Source: Geomonas anaerohicana
GTDB lineage: Bacteria; Desulfobacterota; Desulfuromonadia; Geobacterales; Geobacteraceae
DNA: 64,000 bases
Direction of reading: 5' to 3'
Assembly (NCBI RefSeq): GCF_016458305.1
Contig: NZ_JAEMHL010000002.1
Location: 124,001 to 188,000 of the forward strand
A program made the translations under genes and the position numbers. The notes under the pieces are model-generated. The model ran no database searches. It had not been told where the DNA came from and saw only the letters and a list, made by a program, of their open reading frames with translations. Positions 30,444 through 38,900 of the stretch are shown here, one piece after another (within the stretch, counting starts at the first letter, position 1; the number at the start of each line of letters is the position of its first letter).

Positions 30444-31304
30444 CTACTTGATGTTCATCCTGAGCCACTTCTCCATCTCCCGCACCGAGTCGTAATCCGA
30501 GTCTTTGGGGACGATGAACCGGTCCACCTTGATGCCTGCCAGGATCGCCTTGCCTTCGGGATCCTTGTGCATGTTCAGGAAGATGTCGCGCAGGCGCGCT
30601 TTCAGGGCGGGGTCGAGGTCCTTTCTGGTGATGATGGGGGGGATGCCGTAACGGGGGGACTTGGCGATGATCCTGGTTTGGCTGGTGAAACGGGGATCCT
30701 TGCTGGCGGCGTAGTTGTAGATCAGGCTGTCGACACTGGCGCCGTCGACGATTTTCTTGGCAACGGCTTCGATGGACTTGTCGTGGGTCTTGGTATAGAT
30801 GATCCTGCCGAAGAACTTCTCCGGGGTGGTGCCGAACCTCTTGCCGATCATGTAGGCGGGGACGAGTCTGCCGGTGTTGGACTTGGGATCGGTAAAGGCG
30901 AAGCTTTTACCCTTGAGCTGGGAGAGATCGGTGACGCCGCTGTTTTTGTGCGCGATGATGTAGGCGTAGTAAAAGGGTTCGCCGTAGGGCTGGGGCGCGA
31001 CCAGGAGTTCGGCGCCGAATTTCTCCTTGTCGACGACGTAAGGACCGGAGCAGACGAAGGCGACTTTCAGCTCACCCCGCTCCAGCAGCCTGTCGGTCTC
31101 GTCGTAGCTGTGCTTTTGCACCATTTCGACCGGCCGTCCCAGTTTCTTGCCGACGTAGTCGATGGTCTGCTGGTAATACTTGATCGTTTCCTGCGGCGAA
31201 ATCATGGCCGCGACGCCGAACTTCAACTCTTCGGCAGCCGATGCTGTCACGCCTGCACTCAAAAGAGCGGAGACCATGGCGGCAATGATTACCAATCCTT
31301 TCAT
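30444..31304 (-). CDS. PhnD-family periplasmic binding protein (probable sensor partner)
   Basis: A 286-residue phosphate/phosphonate-type solute-binding protein. The ATG at 31304 follows AGGAGG by six bases; a GTG directly before it is the alternative. A Sec signal peptide ends near ASAAEE. Family segments are GVAAMISPQETIKYY, KVAFVCSGPYVV and SNTGRLVPAYM. No permease or ATPase gene is nearby, and a membrane hybrid kinase follows directly, so it more likely feeds a signal to the kinase than supports uptake. The ligand is not known and need not be a phosphonate. Confidence 0.85.
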   Translation of the reverse strand: MKGLVIIAAMVSALLSAGVTASAAEELKFGVAAMISPQETIKYYQQTIDYVGKKLGRPVEMVQKHSYDETDRLLERGELKVAFVCSGPYVVDKEKFGAELLVAPQPYGEPFYYAYIIAHKNSGVTDLSQLKGKSFAFTDPKSNTGRLVPAYMIGKRFGTTPEKFFGRIIYTKTHDKSIEAVAKKIVDGASVDSLIYNYAASKDPRFTSQTRIIAKSPRYGIPPIITRKDLDPALKARLRDIFLNMHKDPEGKAILAGIKVDRFIVPKDSDYDSVREMEKWLRMNIK

Positions 31305-31491
31305 CACGTGCCTCCTGCGATCTTTTATTGAATCTGGCTCTTGCTCAGATTGACCCGGAGTGTCACCGATAGTGAGGGAGACACGGGCTCTGAGAGAAAA
31401 CGTGGATGCCGTACAGGCTCAGCGGAGAGTTTAACAGCACAAAAATAGTAATCAATCAATGTTAATCGTTTTTCTGGGACATCACGCGACC

Positions 31492-31902
31492 TTAGAGATC
31501 ACCTGTCATCTCCTGCAGCAGGTACAGCTTCGGGTTCACCTTGCGCACGCAGTCGATCACCTCGCGCAGCATCGCCTCGTCCAGACCGCACTCCTCGTCG
31601 ATCCCCTGGAAGTAGGGGAATCCCTTGGGGAGCGGGGTGAGCGCGCCGTCGCGCAAAAGCATCACGTCCACCAGGTCGTTGACCCTCCCCTCGGCCTCCC
31701 AGGGGTCGCGGTAGTTGAACTGGCGCGCCACCACGTGCAGGGCCATGCCGTTGTCGAAGATCGCCTTCACCTCGAAGGAGAACTCCCTGGGGGCGCTGTA
31801 GTTCTCGCTGCGCCCGGAGCGCACCATCACCTGGGCGCCCGCCTCCCTCAATATCTCTCCCACCGATTCGGCGGTCATCGGCGTCGATGTCGTCTCTTCC
31901 AT
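31492..31902 (-). CDS. Conserved-looking hypothetical protein of the MoxR-VWA operon
   Basis: A 136-residue soluble protein with no recognised family. Its start at 31902 lies five bases after the VWA gene stop, with GGAGG inside the end of that gene, so it is translated from the same message. It is acidic and has an even alpha/beta pattern (EILREAGAQVMVRSG, FDNGMALHVVARQFNYRD, LDEAMLREVIDCVRKVNPK). It may be the substrate or adaptor of the ATPase-VWA pair upstream; that is inference from position only. Confidence 0.75.
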   Translation of the reverse strand: MEETTSTPMTAESVGEILREAGAQVMVRSGRSENYSAPREFSFEVKAIFDNGMALHVVARQFNYRDPWEAEGRVNDLVDVMLLRDGALTPLPKGFPYFQGIDEECGLDEAMLREVIDCVRKVNPKLYLLQEMTGDL

Positions 31903-31907
31903 ATCGT

Positions 31908-33080
31908 TCAAACCTCCAGTCTCAGTTCGATGCCCCAGGGGGCCGGTTTCTCCCCTTCGGCGGTGAGGACCCACAGGGTCGGCAGCTCCATCTGCTCCGG
32001 CACCGGGCCGATGCCGTCGGTGAGATAGATGACCGCGGCGGGGAGGGGATGCATGGTCTTGGCGTAGTCGAAGACGGGGCGCAGGTCGGTGAAGCCGCCG
32101 CCGTCGTAGCGCTCCGGCACGAAGGCGGTTCCCTTGAAGGCCTCGACGTGCTGGATGCGGCTGTTGGCGTAGAGGACGGTGATGGCGGCGTCGCGGCCGC
32201 GGGCGATCTGCACCAGTTCGCGCGCGAAGGCCTCGCGCAGTGCCACGATGTTGGTGGAATCGCTCACGTCGATGCCCACCAGCAGGGTCAGGCGGTGCCG
32301 CTTGCGCGACCCCGGCGTGTCGTGCTCGAAGCGGCGGTGCTCCCGCATCCAGGTGCTCTTCTTGCCGATCCGCCCCGCAGTGGCCACGAACTGCCGCAGC
32401 ACCTGGCGCCAGGGGATGGGGGAGGGGCGCAAGAGGGCGTCCACCACCGCCCTGACTTCGGCGGGCGCCTCGCCGTCGCTGCCGCGCAGGCTCTCCCGGG
32501 TCACGGCGCGCAGCATCTCCTCGGCCAGCGGCACCGGGGTGCTGTCCGCGTCGCTCCAGATGGCGTGGTCGTCCAGCGTGGAGGCACCGGCCGGATCCTT
32601 CCCCGCGCCCGAGGCCCCCTCGATCTCCTGCGCCTCGTCGCCGAAGCCGCTGCCGGCCAGGTTGCCGACGTCGAAAGGGCGCACCAGCAGCCGGTAGTAT
32701 TCTTCCGCGGCAAGGCCGTCGGGGAGGTCGAACTGGGCGGGATAGACGGCACCCTCCGGGAGCCCCGGCGTGTCCGGGTTGATGGCCAGATCGCAGCAGA
32801 GGTCCCAGTCATGGGAGTTCTTCCCCTTGCCGCGCAGCATGTGCAGGTGCAGCAGGTGCTTCACCAGGTGCTCGAGCAGCGCCTGTTGCTGGCCGCTGGT
32901 GAGCAGGGCAAAGGATGCGGGATCGACGGCGAGGGTCGGGGTGCCGTTACGGATGGTGACGCCGGCGGGCTTCCCGGAGAGGGGGCGCTCCTCGCGGCGC
33001 AGGTTGAGCAGGAAGTGGCCGTAGAAGGGGCGCTCCTTTAAAAGCCGCACCACGGCGTTTTGCAGGGAGCTGGGCGACAC
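31908..33080 (-). CDS. VWA-like protein of the DUF2201 type
   Basis: A 390-residue protein with an N-terminal metallopeptidase-like domain and a C-terminal von Willebrand A-like domain. The MIDAS start GIDVSDSTN gives the D-x-S-x-S metal site. In the N-terminal part, where the family often has HExxH, the sequence reads LLEHLVKHLLHLH, so the catalytic glutamate is not in the usual place and peptidase activity is doubtful. It is three bases behind the MoxR-type ATPase gene. Such pairs are thought to act as chaperones that load metals or assemble complexes. Confidence 0.82.
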   Translation of the reverse strand: MSPSSLQNAVVRLLKERPFYGHFLLNLRREERPLSGKPAGVTIRNGTPTLAVDPASFALLTSGQQQALLEHLVKHLLHLHMLRGKGKNSHDWDLCCDLAINPDTPGLPEGAVYPAQFDLPDGLAAEEYYRLLVRPFDVGNLAGSGFGDEAQEIEGASGAGKDPAGASTLDDHAIWSDADSTPVPLAEEMLRAVTRESLRGSDGEAPAEVRAVVDALLRPSPIPWRQVLRQFVATAGRIGKKSTWMREHRRFEHDTPGSRKRHRLTLLVGIDVSDSTNIVALREAFARELVQIARGRDAAITVLYANSRIQHVEAFKGTAFVPERYDGGGFTDLRPVFDYAKTMHPLPAAVIYLTDGIGPVPEQMELPTLWVLTAEGEKPAPWGIELRLEV

Positions 33081-33083
33081 CGC

Positions 33084-34145
33084 TTACCCCGCCTGCCGGC
33101 TGATCGCCTGCATCGCGTCGAAGATCACCGCGTCGTGCTTGTCCTTCACCAGCAAAAGCGCCACTTCCGGGATCTTCAAAAGCGACTTCACGAAGCCGAA
33201 GCGGAGGTCGCGCGGCAGCACGGCGATGTAGGCGACCAGGTTGTCCTCCTGCTCCTCGCTGAGTTCCGGTGAGACCTGGAGCAAGGCGGAGAGGTCGTTG
33301 ATGGTGGCGGCCTGCACGTCGTCGCGCTGCGCCTCGGCCCGCCCGGCCACGCTTGTCCAGTCGTTCAAGATCTCGTCCGCCGTCACCGGCCTTCCTTTTC
33401 GGTCCGAGAGCCAGCGCATGAAGGCGATGGCTGCCTCTTTGCCGACGATGCCGGAGTAGACCTCCATCTCCAGCTCGGCCGGGAAGCGGCAGTTCTTCTT
33501 GAGCACGCTGACCATCTCCCAGGCGCGCTCGCTGGGCTCCACCTGCATCTCCATCGGCATCCCCTGCTTGGAGAGGAAGCCGTGGTTGCCGGCCAGGAAC
33601 TGGCGCACCTCGCCGGCGAATTCCCGCTGTTGCGCGTAGCGGGCCCAGCACTGGTAATCGGTCTCCACGAAGAGCATCACCATGCGGTCGACGAGGGCGC
33701 GGTCCAAGGTCGCCACCTGGTAGCTCCCGTCGGGCGGGTTGATGCTCACCACCACCTTGTGGCGGCGCGACAGGGTATGGGTGTGGATGGCGCGCAGCAT
33801 CCCCTCGGCGGGGGGCTCCACGAACTGGAAGATCGCTTGCAGGGTATCCTCCTGCTGGGCGCGGTTCAACTCGTCGCAGTGGATCACGGTGGGGGCGTCC
33901 TCGTCGCCGGGGAGCCAGGACGGGCGCGACCACTGCATCACCTCGCCGCTTCTAAACGGGATGCCGACCAGGTCGCCCACCTCCATCTGCCCCAGGCGCA
34001 GCGAGACGTAGCGCCGGTCCAGCTCGCGGCAGGCCTGCAGGATGCCCGCGCTCTTGCCCACGCCGCGGTGCCCCACCACGCAGGGTGTGAGGTCGGTCTT
34101 GGAGAGGATCTCCTTCACCACGATCTTCATCTGTTCCACGTTCAT
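33084..34145 (-). CDS. MoxR-type AAA+ ATPase
   Basis: A 353-residue AAA+ protein with Walker A GHRGVGKSAG near residue 25, Walker B VIHCDELNRA, and the SINPPDGSYQVATLDRALVDR sensor region typical of MoxR proteins. It is the first gene of a three-gene operon with a VWA partner and a 136-residue protein. MoxR-VWA pairs usually remodel or activate a metal-containing enzyme. No such enzyme is encoded in the operon, so the target is open. Confidence 0.9.
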   Translation of the reverse strand: MNVEQMKIVVKEILSKTDLTPCVVGHRGVGKSAGILQACRELDRRYVSLRLGQMEVGDLVGIPFRSGEVMQWSRPSWLPGDEDAPTVIHCDELNRAQQEDTLQAIFQFVEPPAEGMLRAIHTHTLSRRHKVVVSINPPDGSYQVATLDRALVDRMVMLFVETDYQCWARYAQQREFAGEVRQFLAGNHGFLSKQGMPMEMQVEPSERAWEMVSVLKKNCRFPAELEMEVYSGIVGKEAAIAFMRWLSDRKGRPVTADEILNDWTSVAGRAEAQRDDVQAATINDLSALLQVSPELSEEQEDNLVAYIAVLPRDLRFGFVKSLLKIPEVALLLVKDKHDAVIFDAMQAISRQAG

Positions 34146-34201
34146 GTCGCGTCCTTCCCGTGCCGTTGTAACTGTGTCGATCCGCCATCTTACACAAAAT
34201 G

Positions 34202-34362
34202 AAAACCATTGGCCACGGAGAAAATCCGGCTGGATACTCCTTGCACCGAAGGAGGGGACAGGCTCCGCCAGGTGCCTGTCCCCTTAGGGGCTTGGGGTAA
34301 GGTGTATGGGCGGAATTGAGCGTTCCGCTAAAGGGAGAGGCACCTGACGGAGCCAGTCCCTT
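34202..34362. repeat. Composite repeat: CCATTGGCCACGG block and an inverted pair of REP family A copies
   Basis: AAAACCATTGGCCACGGAG (34202-34220) is followed by family A copies at 34254-34283 and, inverted, at 34331-34362. The inverted pair resembles the paired REP units seen in other genomes. The remaining bases of 34146-34503 show no gene. Confidence 0.82.
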
Positions 34363-34503
34363 CCGCTGCCTTTGCCAAGGGGGACAGGGGGTATTTGTTT
34401 TTGTGTCAGTCCCGGCTGCCACCGTTATTTTGAACGTTGGACGAAAATAATTTTATTGGTAGTATTACCGCTGTTGTCAAAACCAGCGGACGGAGGAGGC
34501 GGT

Positions 34504-34848
34504 ATGGGACATAAAGAGTGCTGCGAAGGGGGGTGCATGGTGAAACTGGTAGTGGGCGGCCTGATCGGGGCGGGCCTTGCGCTTCTGCTGGCTCCCCAAG
34601 CCGGGAAGAAGACGCGGAAGTACCTGGCGTCGCTGGCCGAGGAGATGGGGGGCAAGGCGAACGAGGCGGTGAACGAATTCGCCGAGACTGTTTCCGACTT
34701 CGTGGACCGCGCCAGCGACCGCGCCTCCGACTTCCTCAAGGAGAAGGAAGGGCTCACCAAGGAATCGAAGAAGATGTTGCTGGCGGCCCTGGAGAAGGCC
34801 CAGGAGAAACTGGAAGAGCAGAGGAAAAGGTTAGCGGATAGCATCTAG
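34504..34848 (+). CDS. YtxH-like small membrane protein
   Basis: A 114-residue protein. The start at 34504 follows GGAGGAGG. One membrane helix (VVGGLIGAGLALLLAP) with a glycine zipper is followed by a charged helical tail rich in Lys, Glu and Asp (coiled-coil-like, residues 35-110). This is the pattern of YtxH/gas-vesicle-type stress proteins. A cysteine-rich start (ECCEGGC) is unusual. Function is not known in this group; general stress or envelope roles are suspected. Confidence 0.78.
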   Translation: MGHKECCEGGCMVKLVVGGLIGAGLALLLAPQAGKKTRKYLASLAEEMGGKANEAVNEFAETVSDFVDRASDRASDFLKEKEGLTKESKKMLLAALEKAQEKLEEQRKRLADSI

Positions 34849-34891
34849 CGTCGCGTTCGACGCTTCACAATCAAAAACTGGAGGTACTACC

Positions 34892-35083
34892 ATGGCAAAA
34901 GAACCCTGGGTTGACCAAGACGTCTGCATCAGCTGCGGTCTTTGCACCGACAACGTACCGGAAGTATTCCGGTTTGCCGACAACGGCAAGGCCGAAGCCT
35001 ATGACCCGGCCGGCGCTTCCGAGGACGAGATCCAGCGTAACGCCGTCGACGTCTGCCCGGTGAGCTGCATTCACTGGCGCTGA
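34892..35083 (+). CDS. Single-cluster 4Fe-4S ferredoxin
   Basis: A 63-residue cytoplasmic electron carrier. The ligands are CISCGLC near the N-terminus and a distal cysteine in DVCPVSCIHW, the usual arrangement of one-cluster bacterial ferredoxins. A GGAGGT ribosome site precedes the ATG at 34892 and a strong terminator follows. It could serve the AOR or the ferredoxin-EtfA in this window, but nothing ties it to a particular enzyme. Confidence 0.93.
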   Translation: MAKEPWVDQDVCISCGLCTDNVPEVFRFADNGKAEAYDPAGASEDEIQRNAVDVCPVSCIHWR

Positions 35084-35102
35084 CCCCTCAAAAGCAGCAG
35101 CA

Positions 35103-35137
35103 AAAAAGGCCGCGCCCATAACGGGCGCGGCCTTTTT
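35103..35137 (+). terminator. Rho-independent terminator of the ferredoxin gene
   Basis: A ten-base stem (GGCCGCGCCC 35108-35117 with 35123-35132), ATAAC loop and five T. Preceding A's extend the stem and make it usable from both sides. Confidence 0.93.
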
Positions 35138-35147
35138 GTTTCTAGTC

Positions 35148-35271
35148 ACCCTCTCCCTCTGGGAGAGGGTGCCCGGAGGGCGGGTGAGGGGTGATGCCGG
35201 CCAGGAATATTTCGCCTGTAGCAAGGCCCTCACCCTGGCCCTCTCCCAGAGGGAGAGGGGAGGTGGACATC
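35148..35271. repeat. Second facing pair of family E palindromes
   Basis: CACCCTCTCCCTCTGGGAGA starts the left block (35148-35190); the right block (35227-35271) runs from CCCTCACCCTGGCCCTCTCC to a GTGGACATC end. It is the same layout as 24294-24410. The right block overlaps the end of the broken gene at 35230-35734. Confidence 0.78.
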
Positions 35272-35734
35272 ATTTCCAGGGGCTTTATCTGCGGCTGCAG
35301 ATCGCTGCTTTCCCGGCCTGTTGGCCGGCCGCCCCGTGATCACCACCAGCGGTCCGTTCTTCACCTTGTGGAACCCGCCGCTATCGCTGCGCGGATCCAC
35401 CGCCCACCGGTACAGCGCCTTGGCGTCCTCGAGAAACGGCCTGGTCAGCTCGTGGTAGTGCTTCTTGTTCACCTTGCGATCGTAGTTCCGGTAGTAGTCG
35501 TACTGCATCTCCTCGTCGTAGAGTCCGGTTGAAGCGCAGCACGTCGCGCCAGTAGGTGCCGAAGAGCCCCTGCGGGGTGTCGCTCCAGGTGAGTTTGCGG
35601 CAGCTCCACTGGATGCGCGAATCGCTCGGGTAGCTGATGTCGCACAGCGACTTCACCTTCGGGGCGGCATCGGCGCCGGTCGTCACCAGGAACAAAGCGG
35701 CAGCAAAGAGCAGCAGCCTGCCGAGCCTTCCCAT
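35230..35734 (-). pseudogene. Frameshifted secreted protein, end replaced by a repeat
   Basis: Starting at 35734, a signal peptide (LLLFAAALFLVTTGADA) and about 50 mature residues (APKVKSLCDISYPSD to DVLRFNR) are in one frame. The sequence then continues in another frame as LYDEEMQYDYYRNYDRKVNK and on to a likely C-terminal region. One extra base near 35530 (CGG-A-CTC-TAC) explains the change. The tail of the second frame reads through repeat sequence to a stop at 35230, so the normal end may also be lost. This may be a true mutation or a sequencing error. The family is not recognised. Confidence 0.65.
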
Positions 35735-35901
35735 GTTGTTCCAGCCCTCACTCCCCATCAATGCGCCCCCGTCTGAATCCTTCCAATGAAAAGTTAAAAA
35801 ACATTAACAGCAAAGAGGGCGGTGTCAATGAGCGCAGCGGCCCGCTGCGGAGCTGGAACTCCCCGAATCAAGAAGGGACTTTTTTTTCACGAGGCCGAGG
35901 C

Positions 35902-35929
35902 TATACTCTTCTGATTGGAAATTTCCAAT
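35902..35929 (+). promoter_or_regulatory. Possible -10 box and 16-base palindrome before pilY1
   Basis: TATACT (35902-35907) is followed by the perfect palindrome ATTGGAAATTTCCAAT (35914-35929), which would cover the transcription start. No good -35 box is visible. It is a candidate operator for the pilY1 operon; the binding protein is unknown. Confidence 0.45.
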
Positions 35930-35984
35930 GTTTTGACCGGCGCACCGGCCTGGGCTGTCGGTACTTAATGTGAAAGGAGTCACG

Positions 35985-38900
35985 ATGGGAAAGGGGAGAG
36001 TGACTGCGCCCGTGTGCGCCGCCGTGGTAGTTTTTTGCCTCGCCGCCATAATGCTTTTGTCTGCCGCGCGCCAGGCGCGAGCCGATGCGGCTGCGGACAT
36101 GCAGGCTTACTGCAGTGTGCCGCCCCTCCCCGGGGTAAAGCCCAACCTGCTGCTTTTGCTGGACAACTCGGCCAGCATGTACGATCTCGCCTACACGACC
36201 CCGCAGACGTTCTGCCTCGACGACAGCTTCGACCCTGCCGCGAGTTACCCCGGGTATTTCGAGCAGAACACGGTCTACCAGTACGCCACGGTCACCGACC
36301 GCTTCGCGGCCGCTCCCGGGACCAGCATCGACGGTAGCGCCTGCAACCAGGCCAAGACAGCCTATGTCTGCGTTAACCTCAACAAGACCAGCAAGAAACT
36401 CGACAACTTCCTCGCCACCGGCAGGTTCCTCAACTGGCTCGCCATGAGCAAGCTGGACCTGGAAAAGCTGGCCCTGACCGGCGGCAAGTACGACCCGGGC
36501 ACGGGCCTGCTGCAGGCGGAGTCGCGCGGCTGCCAAGGGAAGCGCTACGTGAAGATGGTCAAGGACGCCAACGGCACCCCGCTGCCGGTCACCTTCGGGG
36601 TGCGCGGGCCGATCCCCGCGGAAACAGGGTATGTGCAGCAGGGCAACCACGGCGGCCCGAGCCGAATCGACATCTACCCGGCGGCATACAACAAGAGCGA
36701 CTGCCTTTTAGCCGTGCAGAAATGGCAGGAGCGGGCACCTGCCGGCGAGGTGGCTACCGCCGCTGCCACCTGCATGGGTAAACTGGAGGACCCCGTTGGT
36801 ATCCCGACCGCCGGTAAGGTCTTCGCCGAGATCATGAGCTACTGCTACAACTACCTGGCCGGCACCGACATCGTCTACACCGACCTCTTGAACAACCTGC
36901 TGCCCGATTGCCGCAAACGCTACATCTTTTTCTACAGCGCCATGCCAAACAAGATACCCAAGAACGTCGGGGACGACGTCTGCGGCAAGGAACTGTTCCA
37001 CAGTCTGCTGTACCATGACAGCACCGCCTCCACCCAGGGCTACCTCGGGATGTGCTACAGCCAAGGTGCCTTCCTCGACACTTGTTCGGTGAACCAGACC
37101 AAGGATTTCTGCGCGGAGGTGGAGAAACCGTGGCTCGACGACCCATCGGCCAACGCCGCGCAGGCGGGAACCAACGCGAGCCTCCCCTCCTTCATTCTGG
37201 ACGCCGGGATCACCAACCTCGGCAAGGTCATGGCAACGCTCCAGGTCCGGCTGGCCCCGGCAGTGGCGCCGACGGGGCTGATCCAGCGGTTTGCCGACGA
37301 CATCAACTTCGGCGCCATGATCTTCAACGACAACGGGGCCGGCTCCGAGTGCGGCTCCGCCATCCCCTGCGTGAAGCACTGCAGCAGCGATCCGGTGCCG
37401 CGCAGGGAATGCTACTTCGACGGCGACTGCGGCACGGGGAGCTGCAGCGAGGACACCCGTACCGACGGGGGACGGATCATCTCCTACATCAACTACGGGG
37501 AGAGCGGCGACCATGGCAAGGGGCTGGTCGCGGCCGTCGACGCCGTCAGGGGGACCTCCTGGACCCCTCTGGCCGAGGCCTTCTACGAAGCGATCGGGTA
37601 CTTTGCGGAAAAGTCTTCCTTCCGTCTCCAGGCCGCCGACTTCGACCCTGTCTATCCCCCTTCCAACTACAGCTGTCAGAGAAACAACGTCCTCATCGTA
37701 ACCGACGGCATGTCGAGCGCGGACCGTGCCGCCGCCGTCAACAGCTACGTGGCCGCGGCTGCAGCGGCCTGGGTCAATCCCGGCGACGGCATGCCCGCCA
37801 GTCTCACCACCACCGCGAGCACGCCTGCGGGATCCCCCCCGGAGAACCTCGGCAGCTACAACCTCGACGACCTGGCCTGGATCGCCCGGCACAAGAACAT
37901 CTTCGACCCTGCCCAGCCCATAGCGCGGCATAAAGACTACATCACCACCCACGTGGTCTACACCGGTCCCCCCTGCGGCGATCCCGTCAGCAAGGCCGGC
38001 TACAACGCCGACGGCAGCTGCACCACGTCCGACGAGGGAAAGCCCGAGAAGCTGATGCAGCTGACCGCCGCCAACGGGGGGGGAGGCATCAGGAGCGTCT
38101 ACAACCCGGCCGGCCTGCAGGGCGCTCTCGTGACGGTACTGCTGCAGATCGCCGGAGGTTTCAACACGGGAAGCAGCAGTTCGTTGCTGGCAACCGGGGA
38201 GGGGAACGGCGCCCTGTTCCTGCAGCCGCAGTTCTATCCGCAAAAGAGCTTCGACGGCGGCAAAACGTCCGGGACCTGGCTGGGCGAACTGCAGACGCTC
38301 TGGTACTACATCGACAACTTCACGAGCGGCAGCTCGGGGGCGGCGAGCCGCATCAGGGAGGATACCCGGGGCAACAAGGTGCTCGACCTGAAGCTGGACC
38401 GGGTGGTGGAGTTCACCGTCGACCCCGGCTTGCAGGACAGTCGCGCCAGGCTCTTTGTCGATGCCAACGGCGACGGCAGCGCCGACGCGGTCCAGCCGGC
38501 GGGCTACCCGGTGACCGTTCTCCCGGAGGCGGTGCAGAGCCTGTGGCGCGCGGGGCGCCAGCTCTGGGACCGGGCCCCGGAGACCAGGACCGTCTACACC
38601 CAGACCGGCGGCACGTCCCTGGTCCCCTTCCTGGACACCTCGTCCGCGGTCAACCGGCAGCTGCTCCTGGCCCGGGACCAGGCCGAGGCAAACCAGATCG
38701 TGGCCTTCGTCAGGGGGAGCGACGACGTCAAGGGGGCGAGCGGGGCGGCCACCAGGGACCGCGGGCTGACGGCCTTCGGCGCGAGCGGGGTAAAGAGCTG
38801 GAAGCTCGGCGACATCATCTCTTCCACCCCGGTACTGCAGTCGGCGGCACCCCTGGGGAGCTACCATCTCCCGGGACCGGCGGGCTACGGGGACCTCTCC

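Noticed and set aside
35762-35984. Cyclic-dinucleotide (GEMM) riboswitch before pilY1, also looked for at 52366-52542 before the OmpA gene
   Set aside because: These are common in Geobacter leaders, but the conserved GEMM core and tetraloop-receptor segments were not found in either leader.
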